A stretch of 64,000 nt of DNA. Source: DASRIA01 sp963724065 (GTDB taxonomy: Bacteria; Actinomycetota; Thermoleophilia; Solirubrobacterales; JBBDJG01). The position numbers were made by a program, and so were the translations under genes. Under the pieces are notes generated by a model, which was not told where the DNA came from, ran no database searches, and saw nothing but the letters and a program-made list of their open reading frames with translations. The number at the start of each line of letters is the position of its first letter. Within the stretch, counting starts at the first letter, position 1. The stretch covers positions 1 through 64,000 of the forward strand of contig CAVRTB010000004.1 in NCBI GenBank assembly GCA_963724065.1, given 5' to 3'. Below are positions 1 through 8,809 of this stretch, piece after piece.

Positions 1-15
1 GACAGCGCAAAGGGG

Positions 16-1492
16 GTGGCCTACGAGAGCCCCGCCGGTCGCTGGGTGCTGGCAATCGCCGTGCTCGGCTCGGGCATCGCCTTCCTCGACGGCACGGTCG
101 TCAACGTCGCGCTGCCCGGATCGGTCGCGACCTCGACGCGTCGACCAGCGCCTGCAGTGGATCCTCAACGGCTACCTCCTGACGCTCGCGTCGCTGATCC
201 TGCTCGGCGGGTCGCTGGGCGACCGTCACGGGCGGCGGCGGATCTTCGTGCTCGGGGTCGGCCTGTTCACCGCCGCCTCGCTGCTCTGCGCGATCGCTCC
301 GAATGCCGAGATGCTGATCGCCGCGCGGCTCCTCCAGGGCGATCGGCGGAGCGCTCCTGACGCCCGGCAGCCTGGCGATGATCGAGTCGAGCTTTCGCCC
401 CGGCGACCGCGCCCGCGCGATCGGCGCGTGGTCGGGCCTGGGCGGCGTTGCGGCCGCGCTCGGGCCCCTGCTGGGCGGCTATCTGGTCGATGCCGTGTCC
501 TGGCGGGCGATCTTCCTGATCAACCTGCCGATCGGCATCTTCGTGATGGTGATGGCCCCGCGCCACGTCCCCGAGACCCGCGACCCGACCGCGACCGGGC
601 GCCTCGACGTGGCCGGCGCGACGCTGGTCGCGCTCGGCCTCGCGGGGACCACCTACGCGCTGATCGAGGCGCCCGGAGCGGGGCTCAGCCCGCTGATCCT
701 GGTCGCGGCCATCGGCGGCGTCGCTGCCCTGGTCGCGTTCCTGCTGGTCGAGCGCCGCAGCGCCAACCCGATGATGCCGCTCGCGATCTTCTCCTCGCGG
801 CAGTTCAGCGCCGCCAACCTGGTGACGTTCGTGGTCTATGCGGCGCTCGGCGGCGTGTTCTTCCTGCTCGTCGCCTTCCTGCAGATCTCGCTCGGCTACT
901 CCGCCGATCGCAGCGGGCGCGGCGTCGCTACCCGTGACGGTGCTGATGCTGCTGTTGTCGGCGCGCTCCGGCGCGCTCGCGCAGCGCATCGGGCCGCGGA
1001 TCCCGCTGACCGTCGGGCCGCTGGTGATCGCCGCGCGGCCTGCTCTTGATGACGCGGATCGAGCCCGGCGACAGCTACGTCACGAGCGTGCTGCCGGCGG
1101 TGATCGTGTTCGGCCTCGGCCTGACGCTCGTCGTCGCGCCGGTCACGGCGACCGTGCTGGCCGCAGCGGACTCCCGCCACTCCGGCATCGCGTCGGGCAT
1201 CAACAACGCGGTCTCGCGCGTCGCCGGCCTGCTCGCGGTCGCGGTGCTGCCGGTGATCGCGGGGCTCACCGGCGACAAGTTCTACGACCCGGTGGCGATG
1301 GAGGACGGCTTCCGGATGGCGATGGTGGCATGCGCGGCGCTTGCCGCTCTGGGCGGCATCCTCGCCTGGCTGACGATCCGCTCCGACGTGCTCGAGGCCG
1401 AGCCCGCGGCGGCCCCGGAGTTCTCGTGTGCGGTGTCGGGTGCGCCGCTGCGCCCGGGGCGCGAGCGCACGCCCGAGCCGGTCACCCGCTAG
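16..1492 (+). pseudogene. DHA2-family MFS drug exporter, broken by several frameshifts
   Basis: Pieces in all three frames join into one 14-TM EmrB/QacA-type proton-driven efflux protein of about 490 residues. The GTG start gives an N-terminal helix ending in FLDGTVVNVALP. The next piece has the MFS motif-A-like GSLGDRHGRRRIF, then GGALLTPGSLAMIESSF, and the rest are hydrophobic helices ending near base 1390. Frame jumps lie near bases 118, 153, 340, 902 and 1040. The first two look like lost bases in short G/C runs and the other three like extra bases. Substrate cannot be told from sequence. Because conserved genes further right carry similar single-base shifts, this may be an intact gene read with errors rather than a true pseudogene. 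The start lies only 15 bases into the window, with AGGGGG directly before it. Confidence 0.75.
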
Positions 1493-1498
1493 TCGAGC

Positions 1499-2143
1499 TC
1501 AGCTGCGACGGTGCGGATCGACGTAGAGATCGTCGATCCACCACGAGCCCTTGCCCTTTGGCGTGAAGCGGAATGCCACGGGCGTGGTCTCCCCGGGGAG
1601 CAACGTCAACAGATTCGCCGCCACCAGCATCGGCAGGGTCGGCGCCCACTTCGCGCTCGGCGTGGCGGAGCCGATCACGAGCGACCGGACGTTGCCGCCG
1701 GCGTCCTCGAAGAGGACCTCGACCTCCAGCCGCGAGAGCGACAGCAGTGTCGTGTCCTTGCTCTTGACGAAGAAGCGGGTCACGAGGTGATCGATGCCCA
1801 CGCACATGGCCCGCGTCGTGGCGGTGCTGCCCGCAGGCAGGTAGAGCGACTTCGAATCACGCGACCCGTGCACGTAGAACGACTCGTTGCCGCTCACGAC
1901 GGACGCCTTCGAGAGGGTCCAGTCCTGCGCACCGGCCTCGAGCGCGCCGTTCGGAGCCAGCGTGTAACTCAGCGGGTCCACCCAGCGCAGGAAGGGCTGT
2001 GACAGCGACTGGCCCTCGCACGCCGTAGCCGTCTTGACGAGCAGCCCGGCGTGTGCGGATGCGACCGGCAGCATGAGCAAGGTCAGGCCGGCAAGAAGTC
2101 CGGCGGCAAGCAGGCGTGCACGAGAGATGGCGGCGTTGAGCAT
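1499..2143 (-). CDS. Secreted protein of unknown function (214 aa)
   Basis: I do not recognise the family. The chosen ATG has AAGGA about 6 nt upstream and opens a clear signal peptide (residues 1-32: Arg, then a Leu/Ala-rich core ending SAHA-G). The mature part is about 180 residues, rich in beta-type sequence, with two cysteines, one just after the signal peptide and one mid-protein, that could form a disulfide. The sequence WTLSKASVVSGNESFYVHG and the closing WWIDDLYVDP resemble carbohydrate-binding or jelly-roll modules in general style only. A longer reading from base 2338 is open but has no ribosome binding site and would bury the signal peptide. It converges with the broken exporter, 6 bases from its stop. 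Confidence 0.7.
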   Translation of the reverse strand: MLNAAISRARLLAAGLLAGLTLLMLPVASAHAGLLVKTATACEGQSLSQPFLRWVDPLSYTLAPNGALEAGAQDWTLSKASVVSGNESFYVHGSRDSKSLYLPAGSTATTRAMCVGIDHLVTRFFVKSKDTTLLSLSRLEVEVLFEDAGGNVRSLVIGSATPSAKWAPTLPMLVAANLLTLLPGETTPVAFRFTPKGKGSWWIDDLYVDPHRRS

Positions 2144-2287
2144 CGGAGTCCTTCTATTCGGGAGGGGGCCGGGGGGGCTGACTTCCATCATGCGGGCGAT
2201 CTCGCCGCCCGTCTGCCTGGACATCCGTCCAGCACCCTGGCAGCGCGCCGGGTCAAGCGCCCGGCTGCAGCGGTCGAAAACAGAACG

Positions 2288-3664
2288 ATGAAGGGCATCG
2301 GGATCGACACGGAGCCCGGGCTCAGCCCGGCGGTCCACCGCCTGCTCGAGGGCGCCGAGTCAAGCCCGCCGCTGAAACTGACCGGACGGGAGCGTGCGGT
2401 CGAATGGCTTGCCGCCGGCACCTTCCTCGTAGCGGCGATCGGCATGGCCGTCCTGATGGACGCCGAGCGGTCCCTTGACGTCTCACTCGCAGTGGTCCTC
2501 ACGAGCGCGTACGCGCTCGCATCGCGAATCCGCTTCAGCGACGGCGCGGGCTACACCGTCCCCACGCAGCTCGTCTTCGTCCCGATGCTGTTCCTGCTGC
2601 CGACGACGATGGTGCCGCTGTTCGTGGCCGCAGGAACGATGCTCGGCAACCTGCCGGATTACATCGGGCGCAGGACCCACCCGGACCGTGCCGTGCTCAG
2701 CCTCGGCGACTCGTGGCACGCGGTCCCCCCCGCGCTGGTGCTCGTGCTCGTCGGAGCGGAAACGCCCATGCTGCAGGACTGGCCCATCTACCTCCTTGCG
2801 CTGGGCGCACAGTTCGCGGGCGACTTCGTCTCGTCGACGACACGCGAGTGGAGCGCGATGGGCGTCTCGCCGGGCATCCAGCCGCGCCTTCTGGCGTGGG
2901 TCTACATGGTGGACCTGCTGCTGAGCCCGATCGGGTTCCTCGCGGCTCTTGCGACCGAGGCGGAGCCGTACGCCTTTCTGCTCGTGCTGCCGCTCGCCGC
3001 GCTGCTCGACATCTTCTCGCGCGAGCGAACCGCGCGCCTGAGGCACGCGATGGAGTTGAGTCGCGCCTACCACGGCACGGCGTTGCTGCTGGGCGATCTG
3101 GTTGAGGCGGACCACCAGTACACCGGCAGCCACAGCCGCGGGGTCGTGTCCCTCTCGCTCCAGGTCGCGGACGAGCTGGGCATGAACGACCGTGCGCGCA
3201 GGAACGTCGAGTTGGGGGCGCTCCTGCATGACATCGGAAAGATCGCGATCCCAAACGAGATCATCAACAAACCCGGCCCGCTCAGTCATCAGGAGTGGAC
3301 GATCGTCAAGACCCACACCGTCGAGGGACAGACGATGCTCGACCGGGTCGGCGGCGTGTTGCGCGACGTGGGACTCGTCGTGCGCGCCTCGCACGAGCAC
3401 TGGGACGGCAGCGGGTACCCGGACGGCCTCGCGGGCCACTCGATCCCCCGGGAGGCCCGCGTGGTCTCGTGCTGCGACGCCTTCAGCGCAATGACCACGA
3501 CACGGTCCTACCGAGCCGCCATGTCGACCGCCGAGGCGCTCGCCGAGTTGACCGACAATGTGGGTACGCAATTCGACCCCGAGGTCGTGTCGGCGCTCGT
3601 GGGTGTCGTCGGCCGCTCACCGCGAATCGACGAGCAGCCTGCTGCGGCAAACGCGGCCGCCTAG
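2288..3664 (+). CDS. Membrane-anchored HD-GYP domain phosphohydrolase (458 aa)
   Basis: Roughly the first 255 residues hold about eight hydrophobic segments, an integral-membrane sensor-like region I cannot assign to a named family. The C-terminal HD-GYP domain follows, with the metal-binding LLHDIGKIAIP at about residue 314 and HEHWDGSGYPDGL at about residue 375, so all signature residues are present. HD-GYP proteins typically hydrolyse cyclic di-GMP, though some act on other cyclic nucleotides. The ATG is in frame with a longer open reading from 2051 and was chosen because the membrane region begins just after it. No strong ribosome binding site is visible. The stop codon TAG is formed by the first bases of repeat copy A. 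Confidence 0.85.
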   Translation: MKGIGIDTEPGLSPAVHRLLEGAESSPPLKLTGRERAVEWLAAGTFLVAAIGMAVLMDAERSLDVSLAVVLTSAYALASRIRFSDGAGYTVPTQLVFVPMLFLLPTTMVPLFVAAGTMLGNLPDYIGRRTHPDRAVLSLGDSWHAVPPALVLVLVGAETPMLQDWPIYLLALGAQFAGDFVSSTTREWSAMGVSPGIQPRLLAWVYMVDLLLSPIGFLAALATEAEPYAFLLVLPLAALLDIFSRERTARLRHAMELSRAYHGTALLLGDLVEADHQYTGSHSRGVVSLSLQVADELGMNDRARRNVELGALLHDIGKIAIPNEIINKPGPLSHQEWTIVKTHTVEGQTMLDRVGGVLRDVGLVVRASHEHWDGSGYPDGLAGHSIPREARVVSCCDAFSAMTTTRSYRAAMSTAEALAELTDNVGTQFDPEVVSALVGVVGRSPRIDEQPAAANAAA

Positions 3665-3772
3665 CCCGGACTAACCCCAAGTACCCAGGACACCCCGGGG
3701 TTCGATAGCAACGTGGCCGAACGTCCCGCGATACCGCCTAGAGCACGCAGTCCGGGACGTTCGGTCGGGATG
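3662..3772 (+). repeat. Palindromic intergenic repeat, copy A
   Basis: This 111-bp stretch is nearly identical to the reverse complement of 7754-7846, apart from about 15 extra bases (around 3698-3712) and a few substitutions. It contains a perfect 12-bp inverted repeat, CCGAACGTCCCG (3717-3728) and CGGGACGTTCGG (3753-3764), around a 24-base loop. It fills the gap between two converging genes, and the 5' end supplies the stop codon of the HD-GYP gene. There is no T-run, so it is not an ordinary intrinsic terminator. It looks like a REP/MITE-type mobile palindrome. Confidence 0.8.
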
Positions 3773-3788
3773 TGAGGGCCAAGGCGCT

Positions 3789-4556
3789 CTAAGAGCGCAG
3801 CTTGTATCCCCTCGAGAACAACCGCAGGTTCACGGCGAACAGCGCGCCGGTCGCGATCGTCAGCAGGAACAGCGACAGCGCGACGTTCGCCTCGGCGTAG
3901 CCGAGGAAGCCGTAGCGGACCAGGGCGATCATGTAGTAGACCGGGTTGAAGTGGGTCAGGGTCTGGAACGGCTCGGGCAGCAGCGACGCCGAGTAGAACA
4001 CGCCGCCGAGGAAGATCAGGGGCTGGAGCACGAACGTCTGCGCGATCGCGACGTCGTCGAACTGCTCGGCGCGCACCCCGATCAGGACACCGAGCTGCGC
4101 GAAGAAGAAACCCACGAGGAACAGCGCGGGGACCAGCACGAGGACGTGGTCTACCGGGAGGTCCACCAGGAACGACGCGGCCGTGAACGTCAGCACCGCG
4201 ACCACCAGGCCGCGAATGAATCCGCCGAACGAGAAGGCCAGCAGAAGCTCGAGCGGCGAGGCAGGCGATGAGAGCTGGTCCTGGATCGCGCCCTGGAACT
4301 TCTGCTGGAGGATCGAGGAGGCGTTGTTGGAGAAGGCGTTGATCGCCCACGCCATCATGATCAGGCCGGGGATCACGAACACGACGTAGTCGATGCCGTG
4401 GAGCTGGTCGATGCGCGAGCCGAGCGCGGCTCCGAACACGGAGATATAGAGGAAGGTCTCGAGCAGGGGCGCGCCGATCGTCTGCTTCTTGATCTTCATG
4501 AAGCGGTTGACCTCGCGCCGCGAGAGCGTGAAGAACCGAATCTGCCCGGTGGTCAC
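3789..4556 (-). CDS. ABC-2 type transporter permease (255 aa)
   Basis: Integral-membrane half of an ABC-2/DrrB-type exporter with about six hydrophobic helices. After an N-terminal amphipathic stretch (RREVNRFMKIKKQTIGAPLL) come FETFLYISVFGAAL-like, VVFVIPGLIMMAWAI and later helices. The segment FQTLTHFNPVYYMIALVRYG is the usual C-terminal conserved motif of the family. The ATG overlaps the stop of the ATPase gene by four bases (ATGA), so the two are coupled and should form one transporter. Substrate is unknown; relatives move drugs, polysaccharides or lipids. Confidence 0.88.
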   Translation of the reverse strand: MTTGQIRFFTLSRREVNRFMKIKKQTIGAPLLETFLYISVFGAALGSRIDQLHGIDYVVFVIPGLIMMAWAINAFSNNASSILQQKFQGAIQDQLSSPASPLELLLAFSFGGFIRGLVVAVLTFTAASFLVDLPVDHVLVLVPALFLVGFFFAQLGVLIGVRAEQFDDVAIAQTFVLQPLIFLGGVFYSASLLPEPFQTLTHFNPVYYMIALVRYGFLGYAEANVALSLFLLTIATGALFAVNLRLFSRGYKLRS

Positions 4557-5323
4557 GAGGCAAGGTCCTCGACATGCGAGCGCGACAGCTCCTTGCGGCC
4601 CACCAGCGCCAGATAGGCGTCCTCGAGGTTCGCGACGCCGTAGGTCGCCGCCAGCTCGGGGCTCGTGCCCTTCGCGACGATCCGACCCTCGTTGATGAAC
4701 GCGATCTTGTCGCAGAGGCGCTCGGCCTCCTCCAGGTAGTGCGTCGTCAGGAGGATCGTCGTGCCCTCCTGGTTGATGCGCTGGATGTACTGCCAGAGCT
4801 CGAGGCGCAACTCGATGTCGACGCCGGCGGTGGGCTCGTCGAGGATCAGCAGGCGCGGGCGGTGCATCAATGCGCGGGCGAGGACCAGCCGTCGCTTCAT
4901 CCCGCCGGAAAGCGTGCGCGTGCGCTCGTCTCGCTTATCCGACAACGAGAAGATCTCGATCAGCTCCTTGGCGCGCTCGCGTCGCTCGCGCTTCGGCACC
5001 CCGAAATAGCCGGCGTGATAGTCGAGCGTCTCCTCGACCGTCAGGAACCAGTCGAGATTCACCTCCTGGGGCGCCAGCCCGACGGCCAGCCGCGCCTCGC
5101 CGTAATCGTGGATCGCGTCGTGGCCGAACACCCGGATCGCGCCGGACGTCGGCTGCGCGAGCCCGGTCGCGCAGTGGATCAGCGTGGACTTACCCGCGCC
5201 GTTGGGGCCCAGCAGGCCGAAGAACTCGCCGTCCTCGACGGCGAGCGAGACGTCGCGCAGCGCCTCGACCCCTGTGGGGTAGCGCTTCGTCAGGTCGTCG
5301 ATTTGGAGGGCTCGATCGCGCAT
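4553..5323 (-). CDS. ABC transporter ATP-binding protein (256 aa)
   Basis: Nucleotide-binding partner of the downstream permease. The Walker A GPNGAGKST is at about residues 38-46, the signature LSGGMKRR mid-protein, Walker B LLILDEPTAGVD, and the switch histidine in TTHYLEE. Length and motifs match the DrrA/YadG/CcmA group of ABC-2 exporters. The ATG follows a short non-coding gap behind the divergent beta-helix gene. The two-gene set lies inside the segment bracketed by the two palindromic repeat copies. Confidence 0.92.
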   Translation of the reverse strand: MRDRALQIDDLTKRYPTGVEALRDVSLAVEDGEFFGLLGPNGAGKSTLIHCATGLAQPTSGAIRVFGHDAIHDYGEARLAVGLAPQEVNLDWFLTVEETLDYHAGYFGVPKRERRERAKELIEIFSLSDKRDERTRTLSGGMKRRLVLARALMHRPRLLILDEPTAGVDIELRLELWQYIQRINQEGTTILLTTHYLEEAERLCDKIAFINEGRIVAKGTSPELAATYGVANLEDAYLALVGRKELSRSHVEDLAS

Positions 5324-5397
5324 CGCGGGCGGTCAAACGGTAGCTCAGTGCGTTTTGGCCTCCTCCGGAATCGGCGCCGGCTGACACAATCGTCGCC

Positions 5398-6396
5398 GTG
5401 AAGGCCGTCACGGCGATCGTCATGTTGGCGCTCACAGCGGCCACCGCCGACACTTCCGAAGCGGCGTGCGACAAGGTCGCCTCGCCACGCGGCTCGAACG
5501 CGAACCGCGGTACAGCAACGGCCCCGTACGCGACCGTGGGGAAGCTCGCGAACTCGCTTCGCGCGGGGCAGACGGGCTGCCTGCGCGCCGGGATCTACCG
5601 GGGTCGCGTCGAGATCCGGCGGGGCGGCAGGTCAGGACGGCCGACCACGCTCAGGAGCGCTCCCGGCGCGCGCGCCACCGTGCGGGGACGCGTCTACGTG
5701 ACGAACAGCGCCAACCACGTCGTGATCCGGCAGCTCTTCCTGGACGGGCGCAACCGCGCGAGGCTGCCCAGTCCCACGGTGAACGGCAACCACGTCGTTT
5801 TCCGCGACAACGACATCACCACCCGCGACACCACGATCTGCTTCGTGCTCGGCTCGGACGAGTACGGCCGCGCGCGCCATACCGTGATCGAGCGCAACCG
5901 GATCCACAATTGCGGCCAGCTGCCTCCGACCAACCACCACCACGGGATCTACGTCGAGGCCTCGTACGGCGCCCGCATCACCGGCAACTGGATCTACGAC
6001 AACGCGGACCGTGGCGTGCAGCTGTTTCCCGATGCGCAGCGCACATACGTCGCGCGCAACGTGATCGACGGCAACGGAGAGGGCGTCGTGTTCTCGCGAA
6101 GGTCTGCCGACAACGTCGTCGAGCACAACGTGATCTCCAACCCGGTCGTGCGCTACAACGTCGAGGACTTCGAGCTGACCGGCGCCCGCAACGTGGCGCG
6201 ACGCAACTGTCTCTGGAGCGCTCGGCATGCCGGCAACGCGGCGGTCTCACCCGCGATCGCCGTCCAAGTCCTTGACAACCTCGTGATCGAGCCGCTCTAC
6301 GTCGGCAGGGCGCGCAAGGACTTGCGCCTGCGCGCGGGCAGCCCGTGCTTCAGCTTCTCCCCGGGCATGCGACGACCCGGGCCGGGGACGTCGTGA
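5398..6396 (+). CDS. Secreted right-handed beta-helix protein (332 aa)
   Basis: GTG start with a short signal peptide (VTAIVMLALTAATADTSEAA). The body consists of repeating turns such as NHVVFRDNDITTRD, HTVIERNRIHNC, ARITGNWIYDNADRG and TYVARNVIDGNGEG, the N-x-I/V-x-x-N ladder typical of pectate-lyase-like parallel beta helices (PbH1/NosD/DUF1565 group). Such folds bind or cleave polysaccharides, but no catalytic set can be named here. It is divergent from the ABC operon. A CACAAT hexamer ends 7 nt before the GTG and there is no ribosome binding site, which suggests a leaderless message. Confidence 0.82.
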   Translation: MKAVTAIVMLALTAATADTSEAACDKVASPRGSNANRGTATAPYATVGKLANSLRAGQTGCLRAGIYRGRVEIRRGGRSGRPTTLRSAPGARATVRGRVYVTNSANHVVIRQLFLDGRNRARLPSPTVNGNHVVFRDNDITTRDTTICFVLGSDEYGRARHTVIERNRIHNCGQLPPTNHHHGIYVEASYGARITGNWIYDNADRGVQLFPDAQRTYVARNVIDGNGEGVVFSRRSADNVVEHNVISNPVVRYNVEDFELTGARNVARRNCLWSARHAGNAAVSPAIAVQVLDNLVIEPLYVGRARKDLRLRAGSPCFSFSPGMRRPGPGTS

Positions 6397-6401
6397 ACGC
6401 G

Positions 6402-6407
6402 TAGTCT
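6402..6407 (+). promoter_or_regulatory. Candidate -10 element (TAGTCT) of a leaderless transcript
   Basis: TAGTCT ends 6 nt before the ATG of the molybdopterin oxidoreductase. No Shine-Dalgarno sequence lies between, so transcription would begin at or next to the start codon. No convincing -35 was found. Confidence 0.4.
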
Positions 6408-6413
6408 GCGCCG

Positions 6414-7022
6414 ATGGGCTTCATCTCCCGAGGCTTCGGTGGCCGGCGCCGTGTTCCCGAGGAGCTGGCGGACCGGGTGCCACCCGGGCAGTACATCGAG
6501 CCCGGGTTCCCGGTGCTCACGGCCGGGCCGACGCCCGACGTCGAGCCCGGCGACTGGGGCCTGCGCATCGACGGGATGGTCGCGCAGGAGCGCGAGTGGA
6601 CGGCGCAGGAGTTCCGCGCGCTGCCGTTCGAGACCGTTCCGTGCGACATCCACTGCGTGACCAAGTGGTCGAAGCTCGGGACCAGCTTCGGCGGCGTTTC
6701 CGTCGACACGCTGCTCGAGCAGGTCGAGCCGCTCGGCGCCTACGTGACGGCCTATTCCTACGGGGGCTACACGACGAACCTTCCGCTCGAGGATCTCACG
6801 GACGGCAAGGCGTGGATCGTCACCGAGCACGAGGGTGAGCCGCTGGCCCCCGAGCACGGTGGCCCGGCACGGCTGCTCGTCCCCCACCTCTACTTCTGGA
6901 AGAGCGCGAAGTGGATCGCCGGGTTGCGCGTCATGGATCACGACGAGCCCGGCTTCTGGGAGGCCAACGGCTACCACAACCGCGGAGACCCCTGGAAGGA
7001 AGAGCGCTATTGGACCGACTGA
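6414..7022 (+). CDS. Sulfite oxidase-like molybdopterin-dependent oxidoreductase (202 aa)
   Basis: Single-domain member of the sulfite oxidase/YedY-type Mo-pterin fold. The conserved cysteine that ligates molybdenum is in DIHCVTKWS at about residue 80, followed by VPHLYFWKSAKWI and the closing region GYHNRGDPWKEERYW typical of these short stand-alone enzymes. There is no signal peptide, so it should be cytoplasmic, unlike MsrP/YedY. The next gene begins one base after its stop and encodes a flavin reductase, which probably supplies or removes electrons. The physiological substrate is unknown. Confidence 0.88.
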   Translation: MGFISRGFGGRRRVPEELADRVPPGQYIEPGFPVLTAGPTPDVEPGDWGLRIDGMVAQEREWTAQEFRALPFETVPCDIHCVTKWSKLGTSFGGVSVDTLLEQVEPLGAYVTAYSYGGYTTNLPLEDLTDGKAWIVTEHEGEPLAPEHGGPARLLVPHLYFWKSAKWIAGLRVMDHDEPGFWEANGYHNRGDPWKEERYWTD

Positions 7023-7023
7023 G

Positions 7024-7746
7024 GTGCTGACGCCGGTCGAGCAGCGCGCGCCGGGCGCGTGGCAGGTCGCCACCGTCTCGTCGATCAGGCAGGAGACCTC
7101 GCGCGTCAAGTCGTTCCGGCTCGCGCTCCCGATGTGGATGCCGCACCTGCCCGGGCAGCACTACGACGTGCGCCTCACGGCGCCCGACGGATACGCCGCC
7201 CAGCGCTCCTACTCGATCGCCTCCTCCCCCCTCGACGCGGGCGAGATCGAGCTGACGATCGACCGCCTCGACGACGGTGAGGTGTCCCCCTACTTCCACG
7301 ACGTGGTCGTCGAGGGCGACCGCGTCGAGGTGCGCGGGCCCTTCGCGTCGTACTTCGTGTGGCGCGGAGAGGCGCCGGTGCTGCTGGTCGGGGGCGGCTC
7401 GGGCGTCGTGCCCCTGATGGCGATCCTGCGTCACCGGCGGCGCGCGATGCCCGACCTGCCGATGCGACTCGTCTACTCGGTGAGGGCCGCCGACGAGCTG
7501 ATCTACGCGGACGAGCTCGGCGACGACACGCTGGTCACCTTCACCCGTGAGCCGCCCGACGGATGGACCGGGCACACCGGCCGGATCGACTCCTCACTGA
7601 TCGCCGAGGCGACGGGCACGCCCGGTATCGCCTTCGTCTGCGGCTCGAACGGGTTCGTCGAGGCGGCCACACGCCTGCTGCTGGACGCCGGCCTCGACGC
7701 GCGGCAGGTGAAGACGGAGCGGTTCGGGCCGACAGGCCAGAGCTGA
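7024..7746 (+). CDS. Ferredoxin-NADP reductase-like FAD/NAD(P)-binding oxidoreductase (240 aa)
   Basis: The FAD-binding barrel carries the RSYSIASSP motif and the C-terminal half an NAD(P)-binding GGGSGVVPLMAILR, ending with the flavin-stacking region KTERFGPTG. There is no 2Fe-2S domain, so the protein is a minimal FNR module. The GTG start was chosen because it follows immediately after the stop of the Mo-enzyme gene; longer in-frame readings would lie inside that gene. The pairing argues for a two-component soluble redox enzyme. It ends 8 bases before repeat copy B. Confidence 0.85.
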   Translation: MLTPVEQRAPGAWQVATVSSIRQETSRVKSFRLALPMWMPHLPGQHYDVRLTAPDGYAAQRSYSIASSPLDAGEIELTIDRLDDGEVSPYFHDVVVEGDRVEVRGPFASYFVWRGEAPVLLVGGGSGVVPLMAILRHRRRAMPDLPMRLVYSVRAADELIYADELGDDTLVTFTREPPDGWTGHTGRIDSSLIAEATGTPGIAFVCGSNGFVEAATRLLLDAGLDARQVKTERFGPTGQS

Positions 7747-7753
7747 GCTAAAA

Positions 7754-7846
7754 CATCCCACCGAACGTCCCGGAGTGTGTGCTCTAGGCGGTATCGCGGG
7801 ACGTTCGGCCACGGGGTGGCCGGGTGCTTGGGGTTAGTCCGGGCTA
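7754..7846 (-). repeat. Palindromic intergenic repeat, copy B (inverted)
   Basis: Reverse-complement copy of the element at 3662-3772. It keeps the perfect 12-bp arms (7761-7772 and 7797-7808), the inner GCGATACCGCCTAGAGCAC core and the outer TAGCCCGGACTAACCCCAAG end, but lacks about 15 bases present in copy A. It lies just after the FNR-like gene and before a new plus-strand gene. Confidence 0.8.
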
Positions 7847-7887
7847 GCTCTCGCGCAGCAGATTCACTTGACGCGCACCCCTGCGGC

Positions 7888-8800
7888 ATGAGAGGTTGGG
7901 GTCGGAAGCACGACCAGGGACGGTTGGCTATTTTCGCGGCGCGCGCAGCACTTTTGTTGAGCACTCTCTTCCTTTTCACGGGCGGAGGGGTCGCGCACGC
8001 GCAGCCCACGTTCGCGGTCGCCGAGCAGCACGCGAGAGCCGGCGACACGATCCACTTCTCGATCGCGGGGGCCACGAGCAGGGTGGACTACGAGATCGAG
8101 GTAGCCGACAAGGACGTCTTGCGGGGCAGCGCGGCGGGCGCCATGATCGCCGGGGAGTTCACGATGCCCGACCTGGGCGCGGGCGCCCGGACCGTCGAGG
8201 TCGAGGCGGAGATGCGGCACTCCGGGAGGATGACGAAGGCCGAGCCGCGGATCGAGTACCTGCGGCCGCGCCCTGCCCCCGGCCGAGCCGGCGCCGGCCG
8301 CGCAGCCGCCCGCACCCGCGGCGATGCCGAACGCGGCGCTGTCCCCGGCTGCTCCTCCCTCCACCGCAACTGCGCCGATCGTTGCTCCGAAAGCCACCGG
8401 TACCCCGGCTTCGCCGGCCCGTACCGTGAAGCGCCGCGCGCGCCGCACCGGTGCTAGGCGCCCGGCAGGCGGCCGCTCGCCTCGCGGCGAGTCGACGAAG
8501 CGCAAGGCGCGCCACGAGCGCGGCGACCGCGACGCGCGCTCGAAAAGCCCGCGTGCGCGCACCGCGCCGCTGTTCGACGGCGTCCCGGAGCCGCAGTCGG
8601 GGGGCGCGAAGGGACCGGGTGGCACCGGCGCGGCTCTGGACGCCATCGCCGCGCCGAAGACCGTCGCCGATGCCACGGCCACGCGCGCAACCGACACCGA
8701 GATTTCGGCATCGATGCTCGTCCCGGGGCTGCTCGGAATGGCAGCCCTCACCCTCGCCGGCGCCGCATTGCACCGCCTGCGCACGCTGCGCCGCCGCTAG
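7888..8800 (+). CDS. Exported, C-terminally membrane-anchored protein of unknown function (frameshifted)
   Basis: The family is not recognised. The ATG opens a signal peptide (LAIFAARAALLLSTLFLF, cleavage near VAHA-Q). Then come about 95 residues of beta-rich sequence (FAVAEQHARAGDTIHFSIAG), a long Pro/Ala/Arg/Lys/Ser-rich low-complexity linker, and one transmembrane helix (SMLVPGLLGMAALTLAGAAL) with a basic tail. The reading frame changes inside a run of five C at about 8275-8279. Removing one C gives a continuous LRPRPAPAEPAPA linker, so this is most likely a one-base error. The whole architecture, an ectodomain on a flexible stalk tethered to the membrane, survives only if the shift is corrected. 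It converges with dut, 9 bases away. Confidence 0.65.
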
Positions 8801-8809
8801 CCGCGCGGA

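Noticed and set aside
3600..7900. Classical composite transposon between repeats A and B
   Set aside because: No transposase gene and no target-site duplication outside the repeats; only the inverted repeat arrangement can be supported.
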